Position numbers and translations under genes: made by a program
Assembly: GCF_017744675.1 (NCBI RefSeq)
Contig: NZ_JAGIAV010000004.1
Coordinates: 681,415-745,414, forward strand
Origin: Flavobacterium sp.
GTDB lineage: Bacteria > Bacteroidota > Bacteroidia > Flavobacteriales > Flavobacteriaceae
Reading direction: 5' to 3'
Length of the DNA: 64,000 nt
Shown: in pieces, positions 17,202 through 25,684 of the stretch
Layout of the letters: each line of letters begins with the position of its first letter
How positions within the stretch are numbered: position 1 is the stretch's first letter
The notes under the pieces: model-generated
What the model was told of the DNA's origin: nothing
Databases searched by the model: none
What the model saw: only the letters and a program-made list of their open reading frames with translations

Positions 17202-17504
17202 ATGGAACCGATAGAAATTTTTAAAGCATTATCAAATAAATCCAGACTGCAAATGCTGGAATGGCTTAAAGAACCTGAAATTAACTTTCCAGGACAGCTT
17301 GAACATGCTGGATTTGAGCATGGTGTCTGCGTTGGGCAAATTCAAGCCAAAGCGGGCTTGACACAATCTACAGTATCTGAATACCTGTCTATTTTACAGC
17401 GCGCTGGTTTTATAGAAGCCAAACGTGTTGGACAATGGACCTATTATAAACGTAACGAAGGTGCCTTTGAAGCACTCAGTAAATTAATTCAATCTAATTT
17501 GTAA
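17202..17504 (+). CDS. ArsR family winged-helix regulator
   Basis: The 100-residue protein has a single winged-helix domain: EIFKALSNKSRLQMLEWLKE at the N-terminus, the recognition region AGLTQSTVSEYLSILQRAGF near 50-70, and the wing EAKRVGQWTYYKRNE. One cysteine (Cys43, in HGVCVGQIQ) precedes the recognition helices; there is no CxC metal site of the classic arsenic type. The gene lies 7 bp before an Old Yellow Enzyme gene, an arrangement in which the regulator usually senses reactive electrophiles or oxidants. A palindrome over its own promoter suggests autoregulation. The ligand is unproven. Confidence 0.92.
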   Translation: MEPIEIFKALSNKSRLQMLEWLKEPEINFPGQLEHAGFEHGVCVGQIQAKAGLTQSTVSEYLSILQRAGFIEAKRVGQWTYYKRNEGAFEALSKLIQSNL

Positions 17505-17511
17505 AATTACT

Positions 17512-18618
17512 ATGAGTACAAACAACCTATTTTCTGAGTTTAACTTAAAATCGTTAAATCTGAAAAACCGAATCGTAATGGCGCCAATGACGCGCTCTTT
17601 TTCTCCTAACGGAGTTCCAACTGATGAAGTCGCAGCTTACTACCAAAAAAGAGCTGAAGGCGAAGTTGGATTAATTCTTTCTGAAGGAACTGTTATTGAC
17701 AGAAAATCTTCTTCTAACGATGCTAATGTTCCTCACTTTTATGGCGATTTAGCTTTAAACGGATGGAAAAAAGTAATTGATGGAGTTCATGCTGCGGGCG
17801 GAAAAATGGGACCGCAAATCTGGCATATGGGAATTATGGACAATCATCATTCTGGATGGGTTCCGCCAGTTCCTTTTGAAGGTCCATCTGGATTAAACCG
17901 TCCTGATTTTAGAAATGGTATTACCATGACTGAAAAAGATATTGAAGACACTATTCTTGCTTTTGGAAAAGCTGCAGCTGATGCTAAAAGATTAGGTTTT
18001 GATACTGTTGAAATTCACGGCGCGCATGGTTATCTAATCGATCAGTTCTTTAGAGCTGAAACGAATTTACGTGAAGACATTTACGGGGGAAAAACACTTC
18101 CAGAGCGCAACCGTTTTGCTATTGAAGTGATAAAAGAAGTGAGAAAACAAGTTGGAAATGACTTCGCTATTATTATGCGTTTTTCTCAATTCAAACCTTC
18201 TGATTACAATTATAAACTGGCTAAAAATCCACAAGAATTAGAAGCTTGGCTTACGCCTCTTGTTGATGCTGGTGTTGATATAATTCACGCTTCACAACGT
18301 CGTTTCTGGGAACCAGAATTTGAAGATTCTGATTTGAATTTTGCTGGTTGGGCCAAAAAAGTAACTGGAGCACCAACTATTACCGTAGGTTCTGTTGGAC
18401 TTTCTGGTGATTTCTTTGGCGCATTTGCTGGAGAAAGTTCGCAACCAACTTCTTTAGAAGAATTGAACAGACGTTTCGACAGAGGCGATTTTGATTTGGT
18501 TGCCGTTGGAAGACCTCTTTTATCAGATCCAAATTGGGTAGCGAAAATTAAAGCTGGAAAAACTGATGAGTTAAAAGGTTTCTCTAAAGAAGCTTTAGGA
18601 CAGTTGGTTTTAGAATAA
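17512..18618 (+). CDS. NADH:flavin oxidoreductase, Old Yellow Enzyme family
   Basis: The 368-residue protein is a full-length FMN-dependent ene-reductase: NLKNRIVMAPMTRSFSPNGV at the N-terminus, a QIWHMG segment near 102, and VEIHGAHGYLIDQFFR near 165 with the His/Asn-type ligand pair for the substrate carbonyl (HGAH). RFSQFKPSDYN, an FMN phosphate loop (TVGSVGLSG) and DLVAVGRPLLSDPNWVAK follow. OYEs reduce activated C=C bonds of quinones, enones and nitro compounds with NAD(P)H. It is in an operon with arsR, so it is probably induced by such compounds. A CTAAG-word repeat and a terminator follow. Confidence 0.94.
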   Translation: MSTNNLFSEFNLKSLNLKNRIVMAPMTRSFSPNGVPTDEVAAYYQKRAEGEVGLILSEGTVIDRKSSSNDANVPHFYGDLALNGWKKVIDGVHAAGGKMGPQIWHMGIMDNHHSGWVPPVPFEGPSGLNRPDFRNGITMTEKDIEDTILAFGKAAADAKRLGFDTVEIHGAHGYLIDQFFRAETNLREDIYGGKTLPERNRFAIEVIKEVRKQVGNDFAIIMRFSQFKPSDYNYKLAKNPQELEAWLTPLVDAGVDIIHASQRRFWEPEFEDSDLNFAGWAKKVTGAPTITVGSVGLSGDFFGAFAGESSQPTSLEELNRRFDRGDFDLVAVGRPLLSDPNWVAKIKAGKTDELKGFSKEALGQLVLE

Positions 18619-18625
18619 CTTTTTT

Positions 18626-18663
18626 AAGATGCTAAGGTTCTAAGATACTAAGATGCTAAGTTT
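18626..18663. repeat. CTAAG-class repeat
   Basis: TTAAGATGCTAAGGTTCTAAG followed by ATACTAAGATGCTAAG directly follows the OYE gene. Only one arm is present; no inverted partner is seen before the terminator. Confidence 0.6.
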
Positions 18664-18680
18664 TTTTCTTAAAAACTCTG

Positions 18681-18712
18681 AAAAAGGGATAAACGTGTGT
18701 TTATCCCTTTTT
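18681..18712 (+). terminator. Terminator after the OYE gene
   Basis: The perfect 14-bp stem AAAAAGGGATAAAC / GTTTATCCCTTTTT with a 4-base loop is followed by a T-rich tail. Confidence 0.92.
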
Positions 18713-18779
18713 ATTTTTTATCATAATTTGAGCACTCCTTTCAAATTTCCAATAAAGGAATAATCATAAAACGAGGAGA

Positions 18780-18793
18780 CGCACTGCAGTGCG
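18780..18793. repeat. 14-bp perfect palindrome CGCACTGCAGTGCG
   Basis: A self-complementary 14-mer lies between two terminators, in the context GGAGACGCACTGCAGTGCGC. It looks like a remnant of a short palindromic repeat. Confidence 0.6.
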
Positions 18794-18817
18794 CATCTAC
18801 AATTCCAATTATAAACA

Positions 18818-18850
18818 AGAAAGGGATAAACTTAACGTTTATCCCTTTCT
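18818..18850 (-). terminator. Terminator after the acyltransferase gene
   Basis: The stem AGAAAGGGATAAAC / GTTTATCCCTTTCT with a 5-base loop. Its inner 12 bp are identical to the OYE terminator 106 bp to the left. Confidence 0.85.
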
Positions 18851-18888
18851 GTATTTGTAACTAACAAAAATTACAAACTCTAAAAAAA

Positions 18889-20034
18889 TCATAATGCTGC
18901 AACTGGCTTTTTCTTTTGAAATTTATTTACCAACCAGTTTCTAACTGGTTCGTCGTATAATTTTAAGCATACAAAAGCCAATAGAATACTTACTAATAAA
19001 ACCCCGATTCCTTCTAGATATCCGTTCTCCATGGTCACTTTATTATCTGCAATCCATGCGGTAAACCAATAAATTAAAGGATAATGTGTAATGTAAATTG
19101 GATAAGAAATATCACCTAGAAGTTTGCATATTTTTGATGAAAACTCATTTTTAATCTCTCCTCCTGCTCCGATTGCCACAATAACAGGAAAAATAAAAAT
19201 AATACAGATTGATTCGTAAATTCCATTGATCCAAACGCTGTTTTCGTCTCCAAATCTAGGCAGAGAAAGAACAATCGTAATTAAAATTGCACATACCCAA
19301 AAAGCATTTTTTACATGAATCAGTTTTCCTAAACGGCACAATAATACTCCAGCAAAAAACGGATACAATAAACGGGTGAAGCCAATATTCATTTGTCTCC
19401 AATTTAATGACCAGCCGCCGATTACATCTCCTTTTGGTCCAAAAACTGTATAATTAATTAACAGTCCGGCAAATATCAATACAAAAACTGATAGCACTTT
19501 ATTCGAAAATTTACGGAAGATTAAGGCGTACAAGATGTTTGCAATATATTCGAAAAAAAGTGACCATGCCGGACCATTTAAAGGATGCATTTCTCCCCAA
19601 CCTCTAATTTCCATTGAAGGCGGAATTGGCAATAACGTAAAACCTATTACCATGGTTAAAATAACTTTCCAAACTTCCATTCCTGCAATCATAGGGAATA
19701 ATGTATCTGAAGCTTGAAAATAATAAAATATTGCCCCAATGATCATTCCTAGAATCACCATCGGCTGTAAACGGATTAAACGGCGTTTGTAAAACTCCCA
19801 TTGTGTCATTTTTCCCCAGCGATCGTCGTACGCGTAGGCGACAACAAATCCAGATAAAAGGAAAAAGAAATCAACGGCAAGATATCCGTGATTTATAATT
19901 TGGATAAAACGGTTTCCGCCAGCAAAGGCTTCAAAAATATGAAACGCAACGACTAAAATTGCCGCAACGCCACGCAGTCCGTCTAGAATTTCGTAATGTT
20001 TTTTTGGTTTAATATCAGATGAAATTGAACTCAT
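18889..20034 (-). CDS. Acyltransferase 3 family membrane protein
   Basis: The 381-residue integral membrane protein has about 10 hydrophobic helices. The family signature HYEILDGLRGVAAILVVAFH (residues about 14-33) carries the putative catalytic His, followed by LAVDFFFLLSGFVVAYAY and KRRLIRLQPM. Members O-acylate sugars of surface polysaccharides, antibiotics or lipids using acyl-CoA. The C-terminus is short and basic, with no fused SGNH domain. It lies 81 bp downstream of the DUF1349 gene and after the GH3 gene on the same strand, which may tie it to glycan modification. The acceptor is unknown. Confidence 0.92.
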   Translation of the reverse strand: MSSISSDIKPKKHYEILDGLRGVAAILVVAFHIFEAFAGGNRFIQIINHGYLAVDFFFLLSGFVVAYAYDDRWGKMTQWEFYKRRLIRLQPMVILGMIIGAIFYYFQASDTLFPMIAGMEVWKVILTMVIGFTLLPIPPSMEIRGWGEMHPLNGPAWSLFFEYIANILYALIFRKFSNKVLSVFVLIFAGLLINYTVFGPKGDVIGGWSLNWRQMNIGFTRLLYPFFAGVLLCRLGKLIHVKNAFWVCAILITIVLSLPRFGDENSVWINGIYESICIIFIFPVIVAIGAGGEIKNEFSSKICKLLGDISYPIYITHYPLIYWFTAWIADNKVTMENGYLEGIGVLLVSILLAFVCLKLYDEPVRNWLVNKFQKKKPVAAL

Positions 20035-20115
20035 TTGTATTTGGTTAAGTTTTAATGGTTAATAGTTTAAGTTGTTGTTTGTTTGGAATTTGGATTTTTT
20101 TGAATTGAAATTTAA

Positions 20116-20763
20116 TTATTGGTGATTTTTAAGCCATTCCAATCTTCTTTGATCTGGCAAATGTTTTACAGAGAAATTTTCGAATTTGGCTTCAAAGCCT
20201 TTTCCGTCTGGAGAAGCAGCCATCAGACCAACCATAACAGGCGTGTTGTCTTGCAAAGGCGCATTTCTGGTTAGGATATAGTTTTTATCATCAAAAGAAT
20301 AAAATATTTCAACGGCATCTAATCGTCGCACCGCTTTAATCCAAATAAAAGGAGGCACTTTTTCTAAAGTAGTTACGCTCCAATCGCTTTTATCGTGGGT
20401 AACAACGGTACTGATATTAAACTTTCCGTCAACAAATTCTACTCCTGTTTTGATGTAATTTTTCTCGTCAATACGAATCATTAATCCCATTTGGTCAAAA
20501 CGGGCAATATAGTTTCCTGTCAATTTTACTTTTGCTTCAAACTCACCTCCGTAAGTGGTGTAATAAAAAGGCGCATCATCAACCGTGAATCCGTAATGTG
20601 AGATTCTCCAATAATCGCTGTTTGCGGTAACATTCATAATTAGCGCATTGTTTTTAATCTCCCATTTTTCAGGTTCGTTAAACCATTGCATTTTATTCAA
20701 GCTCTGCGCTGCAATATGTTGTGCAAAAAATAAAGCCGCTATTGCAAGTGTAATTTTTTTCAT
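20116..20763 (-). CDS. Exported DUF1349 protein (concanavalin-like lectin fold)
   Basis: The 215-residue protein starts MKKITLAIAALFFAQHIAAQ, a clear signal peptide; an upstream ATG at 20784 would put seven polar residues before it and was rejected. The body has the DUF1349 pattern: LNKMQWFNEPEKWEIKNNAL, DYWRISHYGFTVDDAPFYYT, ARFDQMGLMIRIDEKNYIKT and VMVGLMAASPDGKGFEAKFE. This is a beta-sandwich related to GH43 accessory and regulation-of-enolase-1 proteins. It may bind sugars in the periplasm. It sits between GH3 and acyltransferase genes on one strand. Confidence 0.85.
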   Translation of the reverse strand: MKKITLAIAALFFAQHIAAQSLNKMQWFNEPEKWEIKNNALIMNVTANSDYWRISHYGFTVDDAPFYYTTYGGEFEAKVKLTGNYIARFDQMGLMIRIDEKNYIKTGVEFVDGKFNISTVVTHDKSDWSVTTLEKVPPFIWIKAVRRLDAVEIFYSFDDKNYILTRNAPLQDNTPVMVGLMAASPDGKGFEAKFENFSVKHLPDQRRLEWLKNHQ

Positions 20764-20783
20764 GTTGTTTCTTTTTTGAACCA

Positions 20784-20936
20784 TTAAGATATTAAGAAAA
20801 TTAAGTCTGACTTAATGAATCTAATCTTAGTGCTTAAATATTAAGAAAATAAAGCTATTCTTTATGCTTCTTAATGTTTTAATGGTTAATTAATCTTTAA
20901 AAAGCATTCTTTATGTTTCTTAATGTCTTGATGGTA
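20784..20936. repeat. TTAAGAAAATTAAG-class palindromic repeat
   Basis: The words CATTAAGATATTAAGAAAATTAAG and CTTAAATATTAAGAAAATAAAG face CTTTATGCTTCTTAATG and CTTTATGTTTCTTAATGTC. This is an imperfect inverted repeat filling most of the gap between the GH3 and DUF1349 genes. Confidence 0.7.
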
Positions 20937-20969
20937 AAATTAATATATGTTTACTGGTAATTTTTAGCC

Positions 20970-21008
20970 AAAAGCAAAGCTGCAAATTTTTACACTTGCA
21001 GCTTTACA
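20970..21008 (-). terminator. Stem-loop after the GH3 gene
   Basis: The perfect 10-bp arms AAAGCTGCAA (20976-20985) and TTGCAGCTTT (20996-21005) lie 32 bp after the stop. The T tail is weak, so termination efficiency is uncertain. Confidence 0.65.
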
Positions 21009-21036
21009 AACCAACCAATTTTTAGAAATAAAAAAC

Positions 21037-23253
21037 TTATTTAAGTAAGAAATTCACTTTAGATTTTATATCTGCAGATGAAGCGCCAATGATTGCTTCA
21101 AAATCACCAGGTTCTGCAACCCAGTCATGTTTTTTATCGTCGAAGAAACTTAAAGCCGATTTATCAACTGTAAACGTTACTGTTTTTTCTTCTCCTGCTT
21201 TAAGAGCTACTTTTTCGAACCCTTTTAATTCTTTTACTGGACGAACCAAAGAAGATTTTACGTCTGTGATGTACAATTGAACAACTTCAGATCCTTCTCT
21301 GCTTCCCGTATTTTTTACATTAACAGAGAATGTAATTTTATCTCCTGCGTTCATTTGTTTTTTATCAGCCGTAACTTTTCCGTAAGCAAAAGTCGTGTAG
21401 CTTAAACCGTGTCCAAATGGAAACAATGGTTTGATTTTATTTTTGTCAACCCAACGGTATCCTACAAAAATTCCTTCGTTGTATTTAACGTCATTTCCAC
21501 CTGGAAATTCGCCTAAAGCATGAGCTCCGTTATCTGCTAATTTTACTGGGAAAGTAAAAGATAATTTTCCTGACGGATTCACATCTCCAACCAAAACATT
21601 GGCTAAAGCATTTCCTGCTTCAGTTCCTAAAAACCATCCTTGAATAACTCCTGGAACTTCTTTAATCCAAGGCATTGCAACCGCATTTCCAGAAATATTT
21701 ACGAAAACAATGTTTTTATTTACTTTCGCTAATTCGCTGATTAATTTATCCTGACCATAAGGCAAGCTTAATTCTTTACGATCGTGCCCTTCGTCATCTT
21801 GGTTTGGACTTTTGTTTAATCCTCCAATGAAAAGAACGATATCCGCATCTTTGGCAATTTTTAAAGCTTCTGCCGTTAATTCTGCCTGAGGACGTTTTTC
21901 TTCTAAACTTACTTTAGCCACAACTCCATTATAGTTGCTTGTAGGATCTCCTACATAACCTCTAGCGTAAACAATTTCAGCTTGATTTCCGATTCTTTTC
22001 TTTAAACCTTCAAGCGGTGTGATTTCGTATCTTGCTTTAAGCGAAGAACTTCCTCCACCAACAGTCATCATTTTGATCGCATTTTCTCCAATTACAGCAA
22101 TCTTTTTAGTTTTAGAAAGATTGATTGGCAAAATATTATTGTTGTTTTGCAATAAAACAATTCCTTCCTCAGCAATTTTGCGGCCTGCTAAAGCATGCTC
22201 CTCTGTTCCGAAAGATCCAAAAGGGCGATTTCTATCCATTGTTGTAAGGAAAGATAAACGTAGAATACGACGTACTTTTTCGTCTAATTCTTTAGTCCCA
22301 ACTTCACCTTTTTTAATCATTTCTGAATATGGTTTTGCTAAATAATAGTTGTCATAAGCATTACTTGTTCCCCAAGAAAGACCGTTTGTCCAAGAACCAA
22401 ATTCCATATCCAAACCATTGTGAATCGCTTGCTTCGTATCGTTAACTCCACCCCAATCTGAAACTACAACTCCTTTGAACCCCCATTCTCCGCGAAGAAT
22501 GTCATTCAATAAATATTCGTTGTGACAGCATTGTTGCCCTTTATATTTGTTATAAGATCCCATAATAGACCAAACGTCACCTTCTTGAACTGCAGCTTTA
22601 AAAGCAGGAAGATAAATTTCGTATAAAGCACGATCTTCAACAATTACGTTTACCGAGTTACGGTTTGTTTCTTGATTATTTAAAGCAAAGTGTTTTACGC
22701 AGGCAGCAACTCCGTTGGACTGAACACCTTTAATATAAGGAACAACCATTTTAGCAGCCAAAAACGGATCTTCTCCCATATACTCGAAGTTACGGCCGTT
22801 TAACGGGCTTCTGTAAATATTTACACCTGGGCCTAATAATACGTTTTTGTTACGGTAGCGTGCTTCTTCTCCAATAGATTTACCATATAAAGAAGCCAAT
22901 TCTTTGTTCCATGTAGATGAAAGTGCTGTAAGCGCCGGGAAAGCAATACAAGAATCGTTTGTCCATCCTGCCTGATCCCATTCGTCCCACTTTACCTCTG
23001 TACGAATTCCGTGCGGTCCATCGGTCATCCAGTTTTCTGGAATTCCAAGACGTTTTACACCTGGAGAACTAAATTTAGACTGCGCGTGAATCATAGCGAT
23101 TTTCTCATCGGCAGTCATTCTTTTCAGCGCATCTTCTACGCGCTCTTCAATCGGTTTTTTGTCATCGAGATAAACCGGAACCTTGTTCTGGGCATTTGCT
23201 CCCAACGAACTTAGTAAAAGTAAAACAACAATTGTTTTAACGTTTTTTAACAT
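21037..23253 (-). CDS. Glycoside hydrolase family 3 beta-glucosidase-like enzyme
   Basis: The 738-residue protein has a signal peptide ending GANAQ. The N-terminal TIM barrel shows NWMTDGPHGIR near 76, GRNFEYMGEDPFLAAKM near 153, CVKHFALNNQETNR near 185 (the KH(F/L) motif) and GVVVSDWGGVND, whose Asp near 264 is the nucleophile. The C-terminal alpha/beta sandwich and a fibronectin-III-like domain (about 640-735) follow. This layout is typical of beta-glucosidases and beta-xylosidases of Bacteroidota. It lies 205 bp downstream of the DUF6377 regulator gene. An AACGTTATCGTT near-palindrome at 23333-23344 in the upstream gap could be an operator. Substrate is not determined. Confidence 0.94.
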   Translation of the reverse strand: MLKNVKTIVVLLLLSSLGANAQNKVPVYLDDKKPIEERVEDALKRMTADEKIAMIHAQSKFSSPGVKRLGIPENWMTDGPHGIRTEVKWDEWDQAGWTNDSCIAFPALTALSSTWNKELASLYGKSIGEEARYRNKNVLLGPGVNIYRSPLNGRNFEYMGEDPFLAAKMVVPYIKGVQSNGVAACVKHFALNNQETNRNSVNVIVEDRALYEIYLPAFKAAVQEGDVWSIMGSYNKYKGQQCCHNEYLLNDILRGEWGFKGVVVSDWGGVNDTKQAIHNGLDMEFGSWTNGLSWGTSNAYDNYYLAKPYSEMIKKGEVGTKELDEKVRRILRLSFLTTMDRNRPFGSFGTEEHALAGRKIAEEGIVLLQNNNNILPINLSKTKKIAVIGENAIKMMTVGGGSSSLKARYEITPLEGLKKRIGNQAEIVYARGYVGDPTSNYNGVVAKVSLEEKRPQAELTAEALKIAKDADIVLFIGGLNKSPNQDDEGHDRKELSLPYGQDKLISELAKVNKNIVFVNISGNAVAMPWIKEVPGVIQGWFLGTEAGNALANVLVGDVNPSGKLSFTFPVKLADNGAHALGEFPGGNDVKYNEGIFVGYRWVDKNKIKPLFPFGHGLSYTTFAYGKVTADKKQMNAGDKITFSVNVKNTGSREGSEVVQLYITDVKSSLVRPVKELKGFEKVALKAGEEKTVTFTVDKSALSFFDDKKHDWVAEPGDFEAIIGASSADIKSKVNFLLK

Positions 23254-23457
23254 AACAGTAATAATTAAAGCATTAGGTTAGATAATAGTTTGAAGTTTAT
23301 ATAAAAACTTTTTTATCATATTGTAAAACTAAAACGTTATCGTTCACGTTACATTTTTAGATAGAAAAAAGTAGTGGTTTAAAAAATTAAAATATTGATT
23401 TACAAATATTTAAAACAAAAACTACCTCAAAAAAAGTAGTAGTTTTAAAATAAATAT

Positions 23458-25104
23458 TTATGCTTTCAAAGCCATTGAACCGATTTTCATGACCATTTCT
23501 TCGAAATCATTTCGCGAAACGGCAGCTTTATTTCGGGCTCTTGTGCGATAGTTGTAAATTGTGCTTAAAGAATAACGCAAAAATGCCGCTATTTTTACAC
23601 TGTCTGTAATTCCAAGTCTGATTAAAGCAAAAATTCGAAGTTCTGTATTTAGCAATTCATTTTGTTTTAAAACGATTTGCTCTTCTGGAATTAATAAAGC
23701 ATTAAAATCTTTGACGAATGTTGGATATAGGTTTAAAAAGATAATATCGAAGTTCTTGTACAATTCTTCTAATTCGTTATCAACCAAGGTAGTTGATTTT
23801 AATATTTTATAAATTTCGTCGAATTGTTTTGCAGTTGCTTTCTTGTTTAGGATAATGCGGTAATTTTCGAGCTTATTGATATAAGTCGAACAAAGATTGA
23901 AGAAATGTGCAATATATTCTTCTTTAACCAAATTAGATTCAGACAATTGCAGGTTACTTTCTTGCAGCTGATTGTTGGTTTCGGTAATGTCTTTGTTTAA
24001 CTCCGCCAGTTTCTGACTCGTTTCGTAAAGTTCGCTTCTTATTCGTGAAACCTTTTTCATCTGTTTGTACACGTAAATAATGGCAACGAGTAAAAACAGA
24101 GAAAGCAGACTAATGCAAAGCAGATAAATCTGCAATTCGCTTTTTCGTTCTGCTTCACGTTCTAAATAAACGGTATTGATAATCGAATATACTTCAGACA
24201 TTAGTAAAGTTCTAAACTGAACATTGCAATACAATGCATCTTCAATAGCCGATTGAGTGAGCTTGTAAGCCATATCGACATCTCCGATTTCGTAAAAAAC
24301 CAAAGCCAATTCTTGCAATGAAGCATTGTCTTTGTTGGCATTTTTAATATCTGAAGTGGCAGAAAGCGCGTAGTATTTTTTTCTGGCTTCTAAGTCATGT
24401 GTAGCTTCCCCTATTTTTCCCAACAGATAGGTAATCATCGCATATTGCGGATTTTCCTCTTTTGTTTTATTCAATAAAACTAATAACTGCTTTTTGGGAT
24501 CATTGTATTTTTTATGGATAAAAATATCTTGCTGGATTCTATTTATTTGATATTCTAACGTATTCGGGTTTAGAATACTTAATAATGAATCTCGATATCT
24601 CCCAATCTGGTTTCTATATTCAGGACTATAGCTATTGGCCGCATAGTGCTCAAAAAACTCGCGATACGAAATGTAATAATTAGGAAGCAGCGAAGGAGCT
24701 AAACTTTTTTTATTAATGCTTTTTAAAATTGCTTCAGACTCTCGGTATTTTCCTGAAGAGGAATAAAGCGTAACCAATTGTAATTGGGCCAAATGGAGAA
24801 GTTCTTTATTTTGAATCTCTTCGGCAATTTTAATATTCTTTTGCACATATTGAATCGCGGAGTCTGAGTTTAGTTTCTGATATTCAAAATACAATGTTTT
24901 ATTGTAATTGTACTCCTGCTCTTTGGTAAGATTATCTGATTTTATTTTCTTGAAATTCAGAATTCGTTCTTCTTTAATCTTAACGTAATGCTGTTTGTTT
25001 TTGATCGCTTCGTTTAGTACTTTTAAAATAACATCTGTACTCTCCGATGCAAAAAGTGGAAAGCTGATAAGAACTATAAAAAAAGAGAGAAATAGATTTT
25101 TCAA
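23458..25104 (-). CDS. DUF6377 membrane-anchored regulator with TPR-like region and C-terminal HTH
   Basis: The 548-residue protein has a signal sequence and a helical TPR-like periplasmic region (about 25-315). One membrane helix lies near 325-345 (LCISLLSLFLLVAIIYVY), followed by a coiled coil with Gln/Asn-rich repeats (about 350-395: ETNNQLQESNLQLSESN). The cytoplasmic domain ends RLGITDSVKIAAFLRYSLST and IYNYRTRARNKA, a helix-turn-helix. This matches DUF6377 proteins of Bacteroidota, which are transcriptional regulators with the sensor outside and the DNA-binding part inside. It sits upstream of a GH3 gene on the same strand and may control it. Confidence 0.85.
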   Translation of the reverse strand: MKNLFLSFFIVLISFPLFASESTDVILKVLNEAIKNKQHYVKIKEERILNFKKIKSDNLTKEQEYNYNKTLYFEYQKLNSDSAIQYVQKNIKIAEEIQNKELLHLAQLQLVTLYSSSGKYRESEAILKSINKKSLAPSLLPNYYISYREFFEHYAANSYSPEYRNQIGRYRDSLLSILNPNTLEYQINRIQQDIFIHKKYNDPKKQLLVLLNKTKEENPQYAMITYLLGKIGEATHDLEARKKYYALSATSDIKNANKDNASLQELALVFYEIGDVDMAYKLTQSAIEDALYCNVQFRTLLMSEVYSIINTVYLEREAERKSELQIYLLCISLLSLFLLVAIIYVYKQMKKVSRIRSELYETSQKLAELNKDITETNNQLQESNLQLSESNLVKEEYIAHFFNLCSTYINKLENYRIILNKKATAKQFDEIYKILKSTTLVDNELEELYKNFDIIFLNLYPTFVKDFNALLIPEEQIVLKQNELLNTELRIFALIRLGITDSVKIAAFLRYSLSTIYNYRTRARNKAAVSRNDFEEMVMKIGSMALKA

Positions 25105-25178
25105 ACTAACAAAAAAATAAATAAGATATACAAATATAATAAAGTGCTATTCTAATCATATTACAAGTATCCTTTTTT

Positions 25179-25186
25179 ATAATTTT
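25179..25186 (+). promoter_or_regulatory. Candidate -7 box for the CHMI-like gene
   Basis: TAATTTTG matches TAnnTTTG and lies 34 bp before the start codon. The -33 region (TTAC) is poor. Confidence 0.45.
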
Positions 25187-25220
25187 GTTACAATAAAATC
25201 TCCTCTAAAACTTAAAAATT

Positions 25221-25565
25221 ATGCCACACTTTATAATTGACTGTTCTGAAAATGTAATACGTAAAGAATCTGCAGATGTAATCATGCAGGAAGTTTTTGA
25301 TGCTGCCCTATCGACTAATCTTTTTGTCGCTTCTGAAATCAAAGTACGTATCAATCCTTTTACTTATTACAATAACGGAAATACGTTGGATGATTTTATT
25401 CATGTTTTCAGTTACATCATGGAAGGCAGAAACGACGAACAAAAGGGCAATCTATCAAAAGTAATTGTTACAAAAATAAACGCTTTACTTCCGGATGTTC
25501 CAGTAATTTCGATTAACATTCAAGAATTTGAAAAATCGAATTATGTCAATAAAACAATGATTTAA
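25221..25565 (+). CDS. 5-carboxymethyl-2-hydroxymuconate isomerase (CHMI)-like protein
   Basis: The 114-residue protein starts MPHFIIDCSEN, so after Met removal Pro is at the N-terminus, as in the tautomerase superfamily where it is the catalytic base. The remaining pattern, including KVRINPFTYYNNGN near 48, FIHVFSYIMEGRNDEQKGNL near 66 and VISINIQEFEKSNYVNK at the end, fits the CHMI (HpaF) family of homoprotocatechuate breakdown. No other genes of that pathway are nearby, so the physiological substrate may differ. It has its own -7 box and a terminator. Confidence 0.85.
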   Translation: MPHFIIDCSENVIRKESADVIMQEVFDAALSTNLFVASEIKVRINPFTYYNNGNTLDDFIHVFSYIMEGRNDEQKGNLSKVIVTKINALLPDVPVISINIQEFEKSNYVNKTMI

Positions 25566-25617
25566 AACCATTTAAGGCATAATCATTTTTATACCATTAA
25601 TGCCTAAGATATAAAAA

Positions 25618-25650
25618 AACTTTGTCAAAGTTTAAAACTTTGACAAAGTT
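25618..25650. terminator. Bidirectional stem-loop between convergent genes
   Basis: The perfect 15-bp arms AACTTTGTCAAAGTT (25618-25632) and AACTTTGACAAAGTT (25636-25650) with a 3-base loop lie between the CHMI-like and acyl-CoA dehydrogenase genes. It resembles the ACAAAG-class repeats in word use. Confidence 0.8.
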
Positions 25651-25684
25651 GCTTACAATTCTTATATCACTTATAGGTAAAAAA

